A DNA stretch of 64,000 nt from Heliocidaris erythrogramma (Eukaryota; Echinodermata; Echinoidea; Camarodonta; Echinometridae), in assembly GCA_025617745.1 (NCBI GenBank), contig CM046866.1, forward strand, positions 21,094,277 to 21,158,276, in the 5' to 3' direction. This document shows positions 55,376-64,000 of the stretch, piece after piece. Within the stretch, counting starts at the first letter, position 1. Each line of letters begins with the position of its first letter. The notes below the pieces were generated by a model. That model did not search any database. It was not told the DNA's origin and worked only from the letters and a program-made list of their open reading frames with translations. The translations under genes were made by a program, and so were the position numbers.

Positions 55376-56392
55376 TAGGGCAAAGTCAAAAGTGAAAAGT
55401 TGCAGAATGCTTTGTTATTGTTCACACTGTTCCATTTGGTCTGTTTAATTTTGTATTAGGTGTGCATGTTTCTGCTGTAATTCCTTGTTTGGTGCACAAA
55501 TATTGTTTGATATTGTGATTTTGAAGTGGAATTATTCTTCTGTTTTATGATGGAATGTGTTTTAATCAGTAACTGATTGTGATAACATTAATATTGTGTT
55601 TTGGTTTCATGCAGAATATTGCAAGTTTCCACCTTAGCAATACACAACTGCGGGGGGGGGGGGGGGGGGGGGAAGTCTCCCGCCAGCAAATTATCTCATT
55701 TTCAGCCATGTAACCCTATCACAGAAACATAAGCAACACAAACTCTTCTCTTATCTTGGATTGCTTTTCACTTCAACAAACACATTCCCCTTTCTTGATG
55801 TGAACTCATGTTCTTTAACTCTCTCTCCCTCTCTAACGAAACAAAAACAAACACAAATACACAAATTTGCAAATGACAAAATGTTTGGCACTTTTTATTG
55901 AGTAACATGCACATCAAATGTGGAATAGCAAAGGATCAGAAGTTCAGTAGCGAGTAGAAGATCCGAATACAGCTACGACAGCCTGGCATCTCCTCCTCAT
56001 GCTTGTCACCAGCCTGGTGATGCGTTGCTGTGGGATGAGGTTCCACTCTTCGATAAGGATCTGTCGCAACTCAGCCAGTGTAGTGTGATCTGTCACTCTG
56101 GCGCGTACAGCACGGCCAAGCTGGTCCCACAGGTGCTCGATTGGGTTCAAGTCAGGGCTGTTCGCAGGCCAATCCATCATCGTCACTGCCTCCTCCTGCA
56201 GGTATTCGGTGATGATCCTTGCTCTGTGTGGGCGGGCGTTGTCATCTTGGACGATGGCGTTTGGTCCAAGCTTGCGCATGCAGTCAGGTTTCCATCAACG
56301 ATGGTAAGCTGTGTCTTTCCCTCAGCAGATGCAATAGACAATAGCCAAGATAGCCATTCAATTTGCAACTTTTCACTTTTGACTTTGCCCTC
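55376..56392 (-). mobile_element. Tc1/mariner-type element, internally deleted
   Basis: Ends share an inverted repeat of about 30 bp (AGGGCAAAGTCAAAAGTGAA and on to AAAGTTGCA) and are flanked by TA on both sides (55374-55375 and 56393-56394), the target duplication of Tc1/mariner transposons. About 1.0 kb long. It contains a poly-G run at 55652-55671 and a remnant transposase on the minus strand. Confidence 0.8.
55944..56340 (-). pseudogene. Tc1-type transposase remnant
   Basis: C-terminal catalytic half of a DDE transposase. A short piece with LTIVDGNLTA (56340-56285, the region around the first Asp) is joined out of frame to the 111-codon frame 56279-55944. That frame carries QDDNARPHRA (second catalytic Asp) and DWPANSPDLNPIEHLWDQLGR with the third acidic residue (Glu, DD34E-type spacing). 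The DNA-binding N-terminus and the segment between the first two blocks are missing, so it is inactive. Confidence 0.88.
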
Positions 56393-56466
56393 TATTCAGG
56401 GGTGCTGTGTATTCAAGGATGGCATAACCATTACATATGGCGTCCGTCCGTCCGTCCGTCACAAAC

Positions 56467-56948
56467 GTTATGACAGATAACTTTGCAACCGTCACTCACT
56501 TTTCAACCAAGCTTGGGTTGTAGATGCACTGAGGGGACCTGCATGTTATGGTGCCGTTGGAGGTCACATGATAGGGTCAAAGGTCACTTCAGGTCAAACG
56601 TTTAAATTTAACTGCAAGACTCTCTTATGACAGATAACTTTGCAACCGTCACTCACTTTTCAACCAAACTTGGGTTGTAGATGCACTGAGGGGACCTGCA
56701 TGTTATGGTGCTGTTGGAGGTCACATGATAAGGTCAAAGGTCACTTCAGGTCAAACGTTTAAAGTTCACTTGCAAGACTCTCTTATGACAGATAACTTTG
56801 CAACCGTCACTCAATTTTCAACCAAACTTGGGTTGTAGATGCAACTTAGGGGACCTACATGTTATGGTGCTGTTGGAGGTCACATGATAAGGTCAAAGGT
56901 CATTTCAGGTCAAATGTTAAAGGTCACCTGCAAGCCTCTCTTATGACA
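56467..56948 (+). repeat. Tandem repeat, 158-bp unit, three copies
   Basis: Copies start at about 56467, 56624 and 56782 (CTTATGACAGATAACTTTGC), and a fourth is cut after ten bases at 56948, where satellite B resumes. A GTCC(GTCC)n tract precedes it at 56442-56459. Each unit holds an AGGTCAAAGGTCA or near-identical motif (about 56575, 56731 and 56890), a direct repeat of AGGTCA spaced by one base. Confidence 0.92.
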
Positions 56949-57106
56949 GTGTAATTTCATTAAAATAAAAGTGGCTTTGACCATCGCGGAATAGTCTTTT
57001 TGCAGACGGTCATTTTCACTACTTGCGTATAATTATATACGGGACAGGGGGAGGGGTGAGGTAACTTCGAACCATTCCGCCAGCGCTCAGAGAAAAAATC
57101 GAAAAT
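56949..57106 (+). repeat. Satellite B, terminal partial monomer
   Basis: One more monomer in the same orientation (TGTAATTTCATTAAAATAAA to GCTCAGAGAAAAAATC), the last trace of satellite B in the window. Confidence 0.9.
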
Positions 57107-60100
57107 AACCAATGAACGCTGTTCTCAAACTTTACGCCAAAATACTTAGCATCACCTGCGCACCTTAATGGTTGTCACGATGAGATGGCGTTCGGTTATA
57201 ATAAACAACATCTTTGTTATTATTTGTATTATCTTGCATATACATATATATATATACATACATGGTGTTGGATTCACAACCAGAAAAATAATGCGTCTCA
57301 TATAATAATATAATGATAATATGTCCATTTATATAGGGCAGCTACCATACAAATATACTCTACTGCGCTTAATACAAAGTTATTCTAATTAAAAGTTCAT
57401 TGTGAGGTACACATAATTATGATTAATACATTTCTAACTCGAAAATTTAAATATACCAGACTTTGGTTGGGAGAGCGATTCTCATTTTTTGACTTTTTTG
57501 GAAGTTTCATCTGTGTGGGGACACAAAATAACGAATTTCCGCATAAAACAAAGAGGTTTCACTTTTTGTAGGTCCCTTTTTCAATAAAAAAGGGAGATTA
57601 AAAACACATTACGAAGCACCCCTAACTCTAAGTAACAAATCGCTGAACCAAGAGTACAGCAACATAAATAAATTCAATAAACATTGAGGCACACATCGAT
57701 TTAAATAAAAAAATGAGAAAAATTAAATGGTATACATGCTCACTTCGCTGGACGTTTATGGAAAAAACCAAAACAGATTTCAAACTCTGAAGCAAACAAA
57801 AAAGAAAAAAAGAAAACAAACAAGCAGATCTAATAAACATACACTATAGGGCACACATAAATAATTCATCCGCTCGCATTTCATGCCGGTGAGGCGGATG
57901 ATTTGAAATTAATTGATTATAAATATTCATATCAAATCGATTAAATGTCCTCAGTAAATTTAAAAAGCGTAAATGGTGTTTGATAGACATACTCTTTCCA
58001 ATGTGACACCTTAGCTGAATTTGGCTAGCCTTTTATGATTTTTAAAGGATTTATTTTATCACTGGTGCACTTCCAATGTTTTCGGCTAGCCTTGTTTCAG
58101 GCTAAATATCTTTTTTTATCGCCGGGAAAGTGCCCAAATAAGGTACTTCATTTGGGAGATTTTTATATTTTGTCTCTGTTCTGTGAATTTAAACGATTTC
58201 TACAGAGCGATGTTCAAAGTATGATGTTTAGACAACCTTCGTTATAACACGTAAGTGAATGGGGCCGATAATTACTTATGTGAGCCCTTTAGCGAAACCT
58301 AGCTCAGCGTTGGATGCTTTGGATGCTTAACTGCTTAAAGTATCATTTTGAGGTAAGTTGAGAACCATCACTAATAAAAACATGCAGCATTTGTCTAGTT
58401 TAAAGTTATATCCTGTATGACGCTTGCCGCTAGTTCGAAAACTAACTTAATGCTGATGAAAGTAGATCTCACGTCGTAATCTAACATACGTTTTACCGCA
58501 ACGTTATCGTTAGATCCGCTGGGCTTCGTCTAAATTAGTAGCCTACATATACAGTGAGTAATGATAACCCAAATAGAATTGATTTTAATCATATTTCTCA
58601 AAACGAACTGACCTGTTACACTTAAACAGCTGTAAACTGAAAACAAATGTTTCACCTTTGTTTTTAAAACACAGTTCGGAGCTGATATAGGATGTCGATA
58701 TCGAATGAAGTTGGAGTTAGATCTAGACCAAGTTCTAACGTTACAACTAACTTTAATAGGCATAGCTACGCCTGCAGCTGTTACAGCACCAGATTTGATT
58801 TGAATAGTTGAATTAATTTGCACGACTGAAATATGGCACGGTTCATCTTCTCTAAAGAGGAGTGGGGCATGCACTATAGTGATATTTTGGAGAATAAAAC
58901 GAACAAGAGTTGGGAAAACGGCTGTTGGATCTTCACAGGGCGAAAATACAAATCGGGCCATTGACCATGTCCATGGTTGGAAAGGTACATGTAACAAAAA
59001 AGTTAGAACTGAGATGTTGTCATCCCAGGTGTTTGCAAGACAGTGCGTTCCACACATAGGCTTGCCTATGTTATGTTCTAACATAATGGGTTCTTTATCA
59101 GGACAACATAATAATTAGCAATTAGCACATAGATGTGTGAAGTTCAGTGTCTGCTTTTAATATTCCATCTTTGGCACTCTCGTGACATTATGACGTCATC
59201 TGGCTGTACTGTCTAGTCTTCACTCAATACCTAACAGCCTATAATATATGACGATTATTCACGGGTCATGTGAACTTTCATATTTCATCTTCATCGATGC
59301 ATCTGACTCTGAGCTTGTTCAAAGCATCGCATAAACCTCAGAGCTAGCGCGCTTCGCGCAGCGCAGGAGGTCGAGGCAAAGTGGGGGGGGGGGGTGACCC
59401 ACCTCGCTGTGGAGCACCTTTCGCGTGCTCACTACCGAATTCGCACGGTTGTGGTCTAGTTGTGGTGTTCATAATTAATATGTTGATGAATAATTCTTCT
59501 CTATGGTAGCTTATGGGTCTAGTTGTCCCTTTTGATAGCAGTTTGCCAAGTCCTCATTCCATTGTCTCTCACTTTCTCTCTTTCGTATAGCCCTTACTTA
59601 TATCGCCGGTGAATCGCCTTGCCCTTGGCCTTGGAAACGAGATAAGACCTAGAGGTCCTTGTACCGGGAACCGTTCCTTGCCAGTTCCCAGTAGTATGGT
59701 CCCTCCTAGCCTGGAGCTCCCGAACTTGGCTTCACTTTTGGTAAGCTGAATTGCACTTGAAGTTCTGTTCGCATGGCTTCTTGTGAAGGTTGAAATATGC
59801 TTTGGACAGGTAACACCAAAGGAATGATTCATACCCGCGGCTCTGTGTGTGGAAAAAGTGTCTCTTGTATTTGCATCATTTGAAGGGGGGGGGGGGGGTT
59901 CAGTTGCTTGAGAATCTAAGCTAGGATTTTCTGTCGATCAAATTTATTCAGGTTCGCTTTCTGCCTCGGACGTTTGCTAAGATAGAGAAATTTAAATTTA
60001 TCAACTATCACCATTAGTTTCGCTCTCCTCGATCTCTTTTCAGAGCAGCTTCATTCTTTAACATCTCTCTCTCTCTCTCTCTCTCTTTCTGCCGCCCCCT

Positions 60101-60693
60101 CACACTCACACACCACATCCATGGGTAATTATGTGAAACGTCCCCAATATCCCCTTCTATCCTTATTATAGATGAAATCTATTAAAATAATACACTAAGG
60201 ATTTGGGGCTCCTTTTTTGGTTCAAATCCGGTTCAAATAGGCTCCTCCCCTGGCCCTTTCGATCCCCGCCTTTTGGTACCCATGGGTGGGGAATGGTTCT
60301 TAGAGTGGTGGGAGGCACTTCTTAAGGGCTGACGTCCCGTCCATATTTCATAAATTCATTTTTAAACATTGAATTTCCGCAGGGAGTAGGCCTAATCATT
60401 CTGCCAACCCATGAAGCGGGATTTGTAGATTCATGCCCACCCAACCCATACCCTTTACCTGTGAAGGGGAGGTATGCCAAATTAGAACAGCGTGTATACT
60501 CCAAGCATAGACTCCAAGTCCATAGTCGCATGTATGGCTTCAATGTACACGGCGCTACAATACACGTGCGTGTAATTCGTTCGCACAGCGCACTGTGTTC
60601 TACTGGTAGCCTACTGCGTGTACTACGTTTCACCCATATAGAGTTACATCATTATTTTGTGGCTTCACATACACAGTTTTGTGTGTATGTAAC
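57107..60693. other. Non-repetitive region without recognisable genes
   Basis: AT-rich DNA with no recognised domain, tRNA or terminal repeat. The longest open frame (minus, 59084-58530, 184 codons) matches no family I know and its composition does not look strongly coding. G runs occur at 59382 and 59884, and a CT microsatellite at 60065-60086. Confidence 0.6.
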
Positions 60694-60696
60694 TAT

Positions 60697-60872
60697 TGGG
60701 GTGTTGCAAGAAAGTTGCGATTGATTGCAAGTTGCAACTGATCGGTACTGTCCAATCAAAATCATTGTTGCAAGCGCATCTTCTTGAATGGGCAGACCCT
60801 GAACCATTCAGAATGATTGTTCTAATTTGCTTTACAATTTGCAATTGATTGCAACTTTCTTGCAACACCCCA
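60697..60872. mobile_element. Short MITE with TGGGGTGTTGC ends
   Basis: A 176-bp element whose ends are inverted repeats of about 40 bp with few mismatches (TGGGGTGTTGCAAGAAAGTT and its complement). It is flanked by TAT on both sides (60694-60696, 60873-60875), so the target duplication is TAT or TA. No coding capacity. Confidence 0.75.
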
Positions 60873-61093
60873 TATGAGTTCATTGTAGTCGCTGGAGGGG
60901 GGGGGGGGGGGGATGTCTCGCCGAAGCACATAACCCGGGTGACGCGTTTATGGTATCAAAAAAAGCAAAAATCAAGAAAAAGGATATCAAATTCAGAGAT
61001 GATAAAGAGATCCGTGGAAGGGGGGGGGGGGGGGTAGGCTTTGGAGTGTAGGGTTGTAGGGTAGTGTTTAGGGTTTACCTAACCGCACATTTG

Positions 61094-61126
61094 GGTGGTT
61101 GTCGCATAAGTTATGCGACAACCACC
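61094..61126. repeat. 33-bp near-perfect palindrome
   Basis: Arms GGTGGTTGTCGCATAA and TTATGCGACAACCACC (16 bases each) around a single G. No surrounding element was found. Confidence 0.9.
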
Positions 61127-61237
61127 AACAGCTGAAATGACATGAATGGGGAATGGCCTTCATACCTCTGGAAAGATGTTATGGTATATCGCCTCAATTC
61201 ATTCCCTTAGATATGACAGACTGGTTACATGTCATTT

Positions 61238-61345
61238 TTCCGAAGGTTCGTATTTCCGAAGGTTCGTTTTTCCGAAGATTCATAATTCCGAAGGTTCGTT
61301 ATTCCGAAGGTTCGTTACTCCGAAGGTTCGTTTTTCCGCAGGTAA
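61238..61345 (+). repeat. Minisatellite, TTCCGAAGGTTCGT units
   Basis: Six to seven units of 16-19 bp built on TCCGAAGGTTCG with a variable spacer. A related but longer unit forms the array at 62327-62530, on the other side of the fold-back element. Confidence 0.9.
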
Positions 61346-61653
61346 GGTTTGTCCCTGATAGCAGAAAGTGGTAAAAATTACGTGATAATTACGTCGTGGT
61401 TTTCGTCTTTTTTACGTCCTGTAATTACGTCAATAAGACGACAACTTGCACCAACGCAAGACGTCAAGAGGACGACTTATTTTGACGTCATCTGTACACT
61501 GTAAAAACTGAAGTGCTGTATATAGCACTTTTTGAGGGCAAGCATAGGGACTGCACTCAGAGTGCTATTGAATGCACACAGCGTGCTATTTCAGCACTTT
61601 CACGGCAGCTGGACCGGCTCCTTAAACTGCTAAACATTCATTAAAAAAAAAGA

Positions 61654-61722
61654 TTTGGGCGAGCTTCGAACCAGGGTCCGCTGATCGAGAATTGCTGGCA
61701 TTACCGCTAGACTAACTCACAT
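61654..61722 (-). pseudogene. tRNA-like sequence 1 in the TA MITE
   Basis: On the minus strand: A-box-like TTAGTCTAGCGG, then a B-box-like GGTTCGAAGCTC at the right spacing, followed by a run of eight to nine T, a Pol III terminator. The stems are not all paired, so it is a tRNA-derived sequence rather than a gene. Confidence 0.6.
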
Positions 61723-61828
61723 TGTACGATTTAGAGCAGATCATATTGTTACATAGTGAATTTACGACACCACATAGTTCATGTTATCTACTTGACTCCC
61801 ATGACTTAACTGGACTGCAAGAAGCATT

Positions 61829-61893
61829 CGTTAGTCCATCGGTAACGTCAGCGCCTCTCAATCAGCGGAACCTGGTTCGAGGCTCGCCACGGT
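61829..61893 (+). pseudogene. tRNA-like sequence 2 in the TA MITE
   Basis: On the plus strand: TTAGTCCATCGGTAACG (A-box-like) and GGTTCGAGGCTCG (B-box-like), then T runs at about 61900-61915. It is related to tRNA-like sequence 1 and points the opposite way, so the two are arranged back to back. Confidence 0.6.
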
Positions 61894-62326
61894 CACATTT
61901 TTGTTTTGTTTTTTTGCTGGTAAATTAGCACACTACAAGTGCTATAAACAGCATTTCAGGTGCAGTCACTATACATGCCCCTAAAAGTAGCACTTTAGTG
62001 TTTACAGTGTACAAGACGTAGAGATGACGTCAAAACAAGACGTCCTCTTGACGTCTTGCGTTGGTGTAAGTTGTCGTCTTATTGACGTAATTACAGGACG
62101 TAAAAAAGACGAAAACCGCCACGTAAATATCACGTCATTTTTAACACTTTCTGCTATCAGGGAAGAGGAATGAAGACGTAGAGATGACGTCAAAATAAGA
62201 CGTCCTCTTGACGTCTTGCGTTGGTGCAAGTTGTCGTCTTATTGACGTAATTACAGGACGTAAAAAAGACGAAAACCACGACGTAAATATCACGTCATTT
62301 TTTAACACTTTCTGCTATCAGGGGTA

Positions 62327-62530
62327 TTTCCGAAAATGAAATGAGGTTCGTCTTTCCGAAAATGAAAAAGGGTTCGTATTTCCGAAAATGAAAAAGGATT
62401 CGTATATCCGAAAATGAAAAAGGGTTCGTATTTCCGAAAATGAAATAGGGTTCGTATTTCCATAAATGAAAAAGGGTTCGTATTTCCGAAAATGAAAAAG
62501 GGTTCGTATTTCCGAAAATGAAAAAAGGTT
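62327..62530 (+). repeat. Minisatellite, ~30-bp TTCCGAAAATGAAAAAGGGTTCG units
   Basis: Seven units of TTCCGAAAATGAAAAAGG plus GTTCGTAT with minor changes. Open frames across it are repeat by-products. Confidence 0.92.
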
Positions 62531-62689
62531 GTAAATTCAGAGAATACGGCGTCAATCCGTATTTCGGATAGGGAGGAGGGGAAAGACGGCCAAGTGTAAA
62601 GATATTCATTTCGTACTCAATAATCATAACAATGATGATAACAATTATAATAAAATCCAGAGAAATAGCCATTATATTATCGTAATTCC

Positions 62690-62800
62690 TAACAATATTA
62701 TCATTATTATTATTATGATTTTTATTATAATTATCATCATTATTGTTATTATTATAATATTATTATCATTATTATCATTATTATTATTGTTCCTATTATA
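62690..62800 (+). repeat. ATT/ATC microsatellite
   Basis: Imperfect run of ATT, ATC and TTA trinucleotides on the plus strand. Confidence 0.9.
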
Positions 62801-62805
62801 ATAAC

Positions 62806-63636
62806 CAATATTTGTGAGCGAGCGCCTCAGGAATACATTTTTCATTTCTCATAAAATGATATTACTTCGGTGATTAAAATACATACTGATGTATTGAAGA
62901 AAGTGAATGATCGGATTCCGAATTTGCTACAACGAAATTGGCTTGAAGTTATTTATATAATGTATATACCGCTTTGGAAAATGAGACACACCAAAGTTCC
63001 AAGTAGATCTTTACAAGCAGAAAATGGCCACGTAATGTTTTTGAAAGGGGGAGCTGATGCCTCTTGGCAGAATATCATACTCCCCGTTTCTACAATTTGC
63101 AAGCGAGCGAAGCGAGTTATAAAAAAACATAAAACCCTTTTTTTATTGTAATGGAAATGCAATTTCGCCATCAAAAGACAAATGTAGAACATGTAATAAT
63201 GAGCCATGAATAATATTACTTAACCCTGCTGCCGAATATGGAATATTTGGGCACTTTACTCGCCCTAATGAAGGGCGTTCCCTGTCCCAAACTATTCCGT
63301 TTCTAAATCTTACGCGCTAGTGAGCAAGTAAAAAAAAGGGGATATTGTCTATAGAATAATGATTTTGTTACCAGATGATCCAAACAACGATAACATTTTG
63401 AGTACCTTCCCGCCCACAGATAAGGATAGCCGACCATCTCGCTTCCCCAATAAAAGGATGTTCGGGCACCACGCTGCTGGATTCCAGCGAGCCAAACATT
63501 GACAATTTATTATCTTTAAGACATGTTAAATGTAATTACTTCGTCAACATTCAACATAAATTGTGATTAAAAAAGTATACTATGAAAAGTGTATACTAAA
63601 AATAAGGTGGGGGCGTCCTGCACCCCTAGCCCTCAG
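62806..63636. other. Stretch without recognisable features
   Basis: AT-rich and non-repetitive. No coding region, RNA gene or terminal repeat recognised. Confidence 0.5.
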
Positions 63637-63639
63637 AGA

Positions 63640-63795
63640 CATCTATTACAGAGTTTGGCCAACTGGGCTCCATGTAGGTAGCAATATGGCGCTTGTTGCT
63701 TTGTTAGGCAAGCACTAAACAAAGGAATATACGCCATGTTTGTGCCCAAATAAACCGAGTTGGCCGAAGTCTGTAATATGGCTCTGTAGATGACT
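63640..63795. mobile_element. Short fold-back element
   Basis: Arms at 63640-63692 and 63731-63795 are imperfect reverse complements sharing CATCTA, ATTACAGA, GGCCAACT and CATGGCG/TATGGCG blocks. The centre is about 38 bp. Probably a small MITE. No target duplication could be fixed. Confidence 0.6.
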
Positions 63796-63921
63796 CTTAC
63801 AAGCCCTCCCCTCCGGTCCCCCAAAAACAACAGCAATAAAAACAACAAATAATATTACAGAGAGTTCATAAAGGAGTCACTGATGTTTAATAAATAGCCT
63901 GGCAAGTAGCACAACAGGTTC

Positions 63922-64000
63922 TAGGACTCCTACCCCCTGGACAACCACCCCCCGGATAACCACCCTAGGATAACCACCCTCTAGGACAACTACCCCCTAG
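63922..64000 (+). repeat. Minisatellite, ~16-bp GGA(C/T)AACCACCCCC units, cut by window end
   Basis: Five units of GGACAACCACCCCC/GGATAACCACCCT(A) separated by CTA or C, running to the last base. The array probably continues outside the window. Confidence 0.85.

Larger units (their letters stand above)
61497..62009. mobile_element. TA-flanked MITE (CACTGTAAA ends) with two tRNA-like heads
   Basis: 513 bp, ends CACTGTAAA on both sides with about 60 bp of imperfect inverted repeat rich in AGTGCT/AGCACT motifs. TA duplications lie at 61495-61496 and 62010-62011. The insertion point is inside the palindromic centre of the surrounding fold-back MITE. The end sequence and TA duplication suit a Tc1/mariner-mobilised element. 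Confidence 0.82.
61353..62323. mobile_element. Fold-back MITE with one left and two right arms
   Basis: The left arm (61353-61496) starts CCCTGATAGCAGAAAGTG and is rich in GACGTC/ACGTAA motifs. Its reverse complement is found twice on the right, at 62010-62163 and again at about 62172-62323, both ending CTGCTATCAGGG. The centre is occupied by a younger TA-flanked MITE (61497-62009). No coding capacity. Confidence 0.85.

Noticed and set aside
56025..56480. 151-codon open frame on the plus strand
   Set aside because: It is the antisense shadow of the Tc1 transposase remnant and runs past the transposon end.
58530..59084. 184-codon open frame on the minus strand
   Set aside because: No recognisable domain, no partner exons or splice sites supporting it, and an overlapping frame on the other strand. 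It is kept only as a note in the region entry.
61238..62530. TTCCGAA repeats as heat-shock elements
   Set aside because: Heat-shock elements need TTC-NN-GAA spacing. Here TTC and GAA overlap or are wrongly spaced, so the match is only superficial.

Overview
This window is repeat-dominated animal (metazoan) nuclear DNA with no intact host protein gene that I can recognise. Evidence for an animal genome: tyrosine-recombinase (DIRS-type) retrotransposons, two LINE types, a Tc1/mariner remnant, piggyBac-type and MULE-type MITEs, a nuclear tRNA gene with oligo-T terminator, a (CCCTAA)5 telomere-type tract, many homopolymeric G runs and a 500-N scaffold gap. A marine invertebrate deuterostome is a reasonable guess, but nothing fixes the species.

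Layout. 1-6813: a ~157-bp AT-rich satellite (A) that flips orientation at a hairpin near 1585-1609. 6814-12956: DIRS element A, copy 1 (+), degraded. 12965-13464: assembly gap that hides the change from satellite A to satellite B. 13465-25208: a ~205-bp satellite (B), one poly-G tract in most monomers, with ~2.1-kb higher-order repeats. 25212-51911: a 26.7-kb non-satellite island; satellite B resumes at 51912 exactly where it stopped. The island has a Russian-doll structure: an L1/Tx1-like LINE (-) whose ORF2 is split by DIRS-A copy 2 (27870-41197, -), which carries a second DIRS family (B, 31697-37858, -) inside its RT gene and two MITEs in or beside its recombinase gene. The 5' side of the island (43.9-51.9 kb) holds AT-rich non-coding DNA, a 5'-truncated CR1/Jockey-like LINE (+), a fold-back tRNA locus, and a LINE ORF1 fragment fused to the tail of a different LINE. 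51912-55207 and 56949-57106: more satellite B, split by a Tc1 deletion derivative and a 158-bp tandem repeat. 57.1-64 kb: apparently non-coding DNA with MITEs, fold-back elements (one with two divergent tRNA-like heads) and minisatellites.

How the parts relate. Both DIRS families have the family's typical layout: inverted terminal repeats, an internal complementary region joining copies of both ends, a gag-like ORF with R/G-rich tail, RT with YLDD plus RNase H, and a tyrosine recombinase with R, H-x-x-R and Y. The most interesting new signal is a candidate spliceosomal intron inside the gag-like ORF of DIRS-A. In both copies GT and AG sites bracket the frame break with compatible phase, and a second acceptor-like site lies just before the start codon in both families. 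Reading frames of most elements are broken. The best-preserved ones are the gag of DIRS-A copy 2 and the recombinase of the same copy, the latter split by MITEs.
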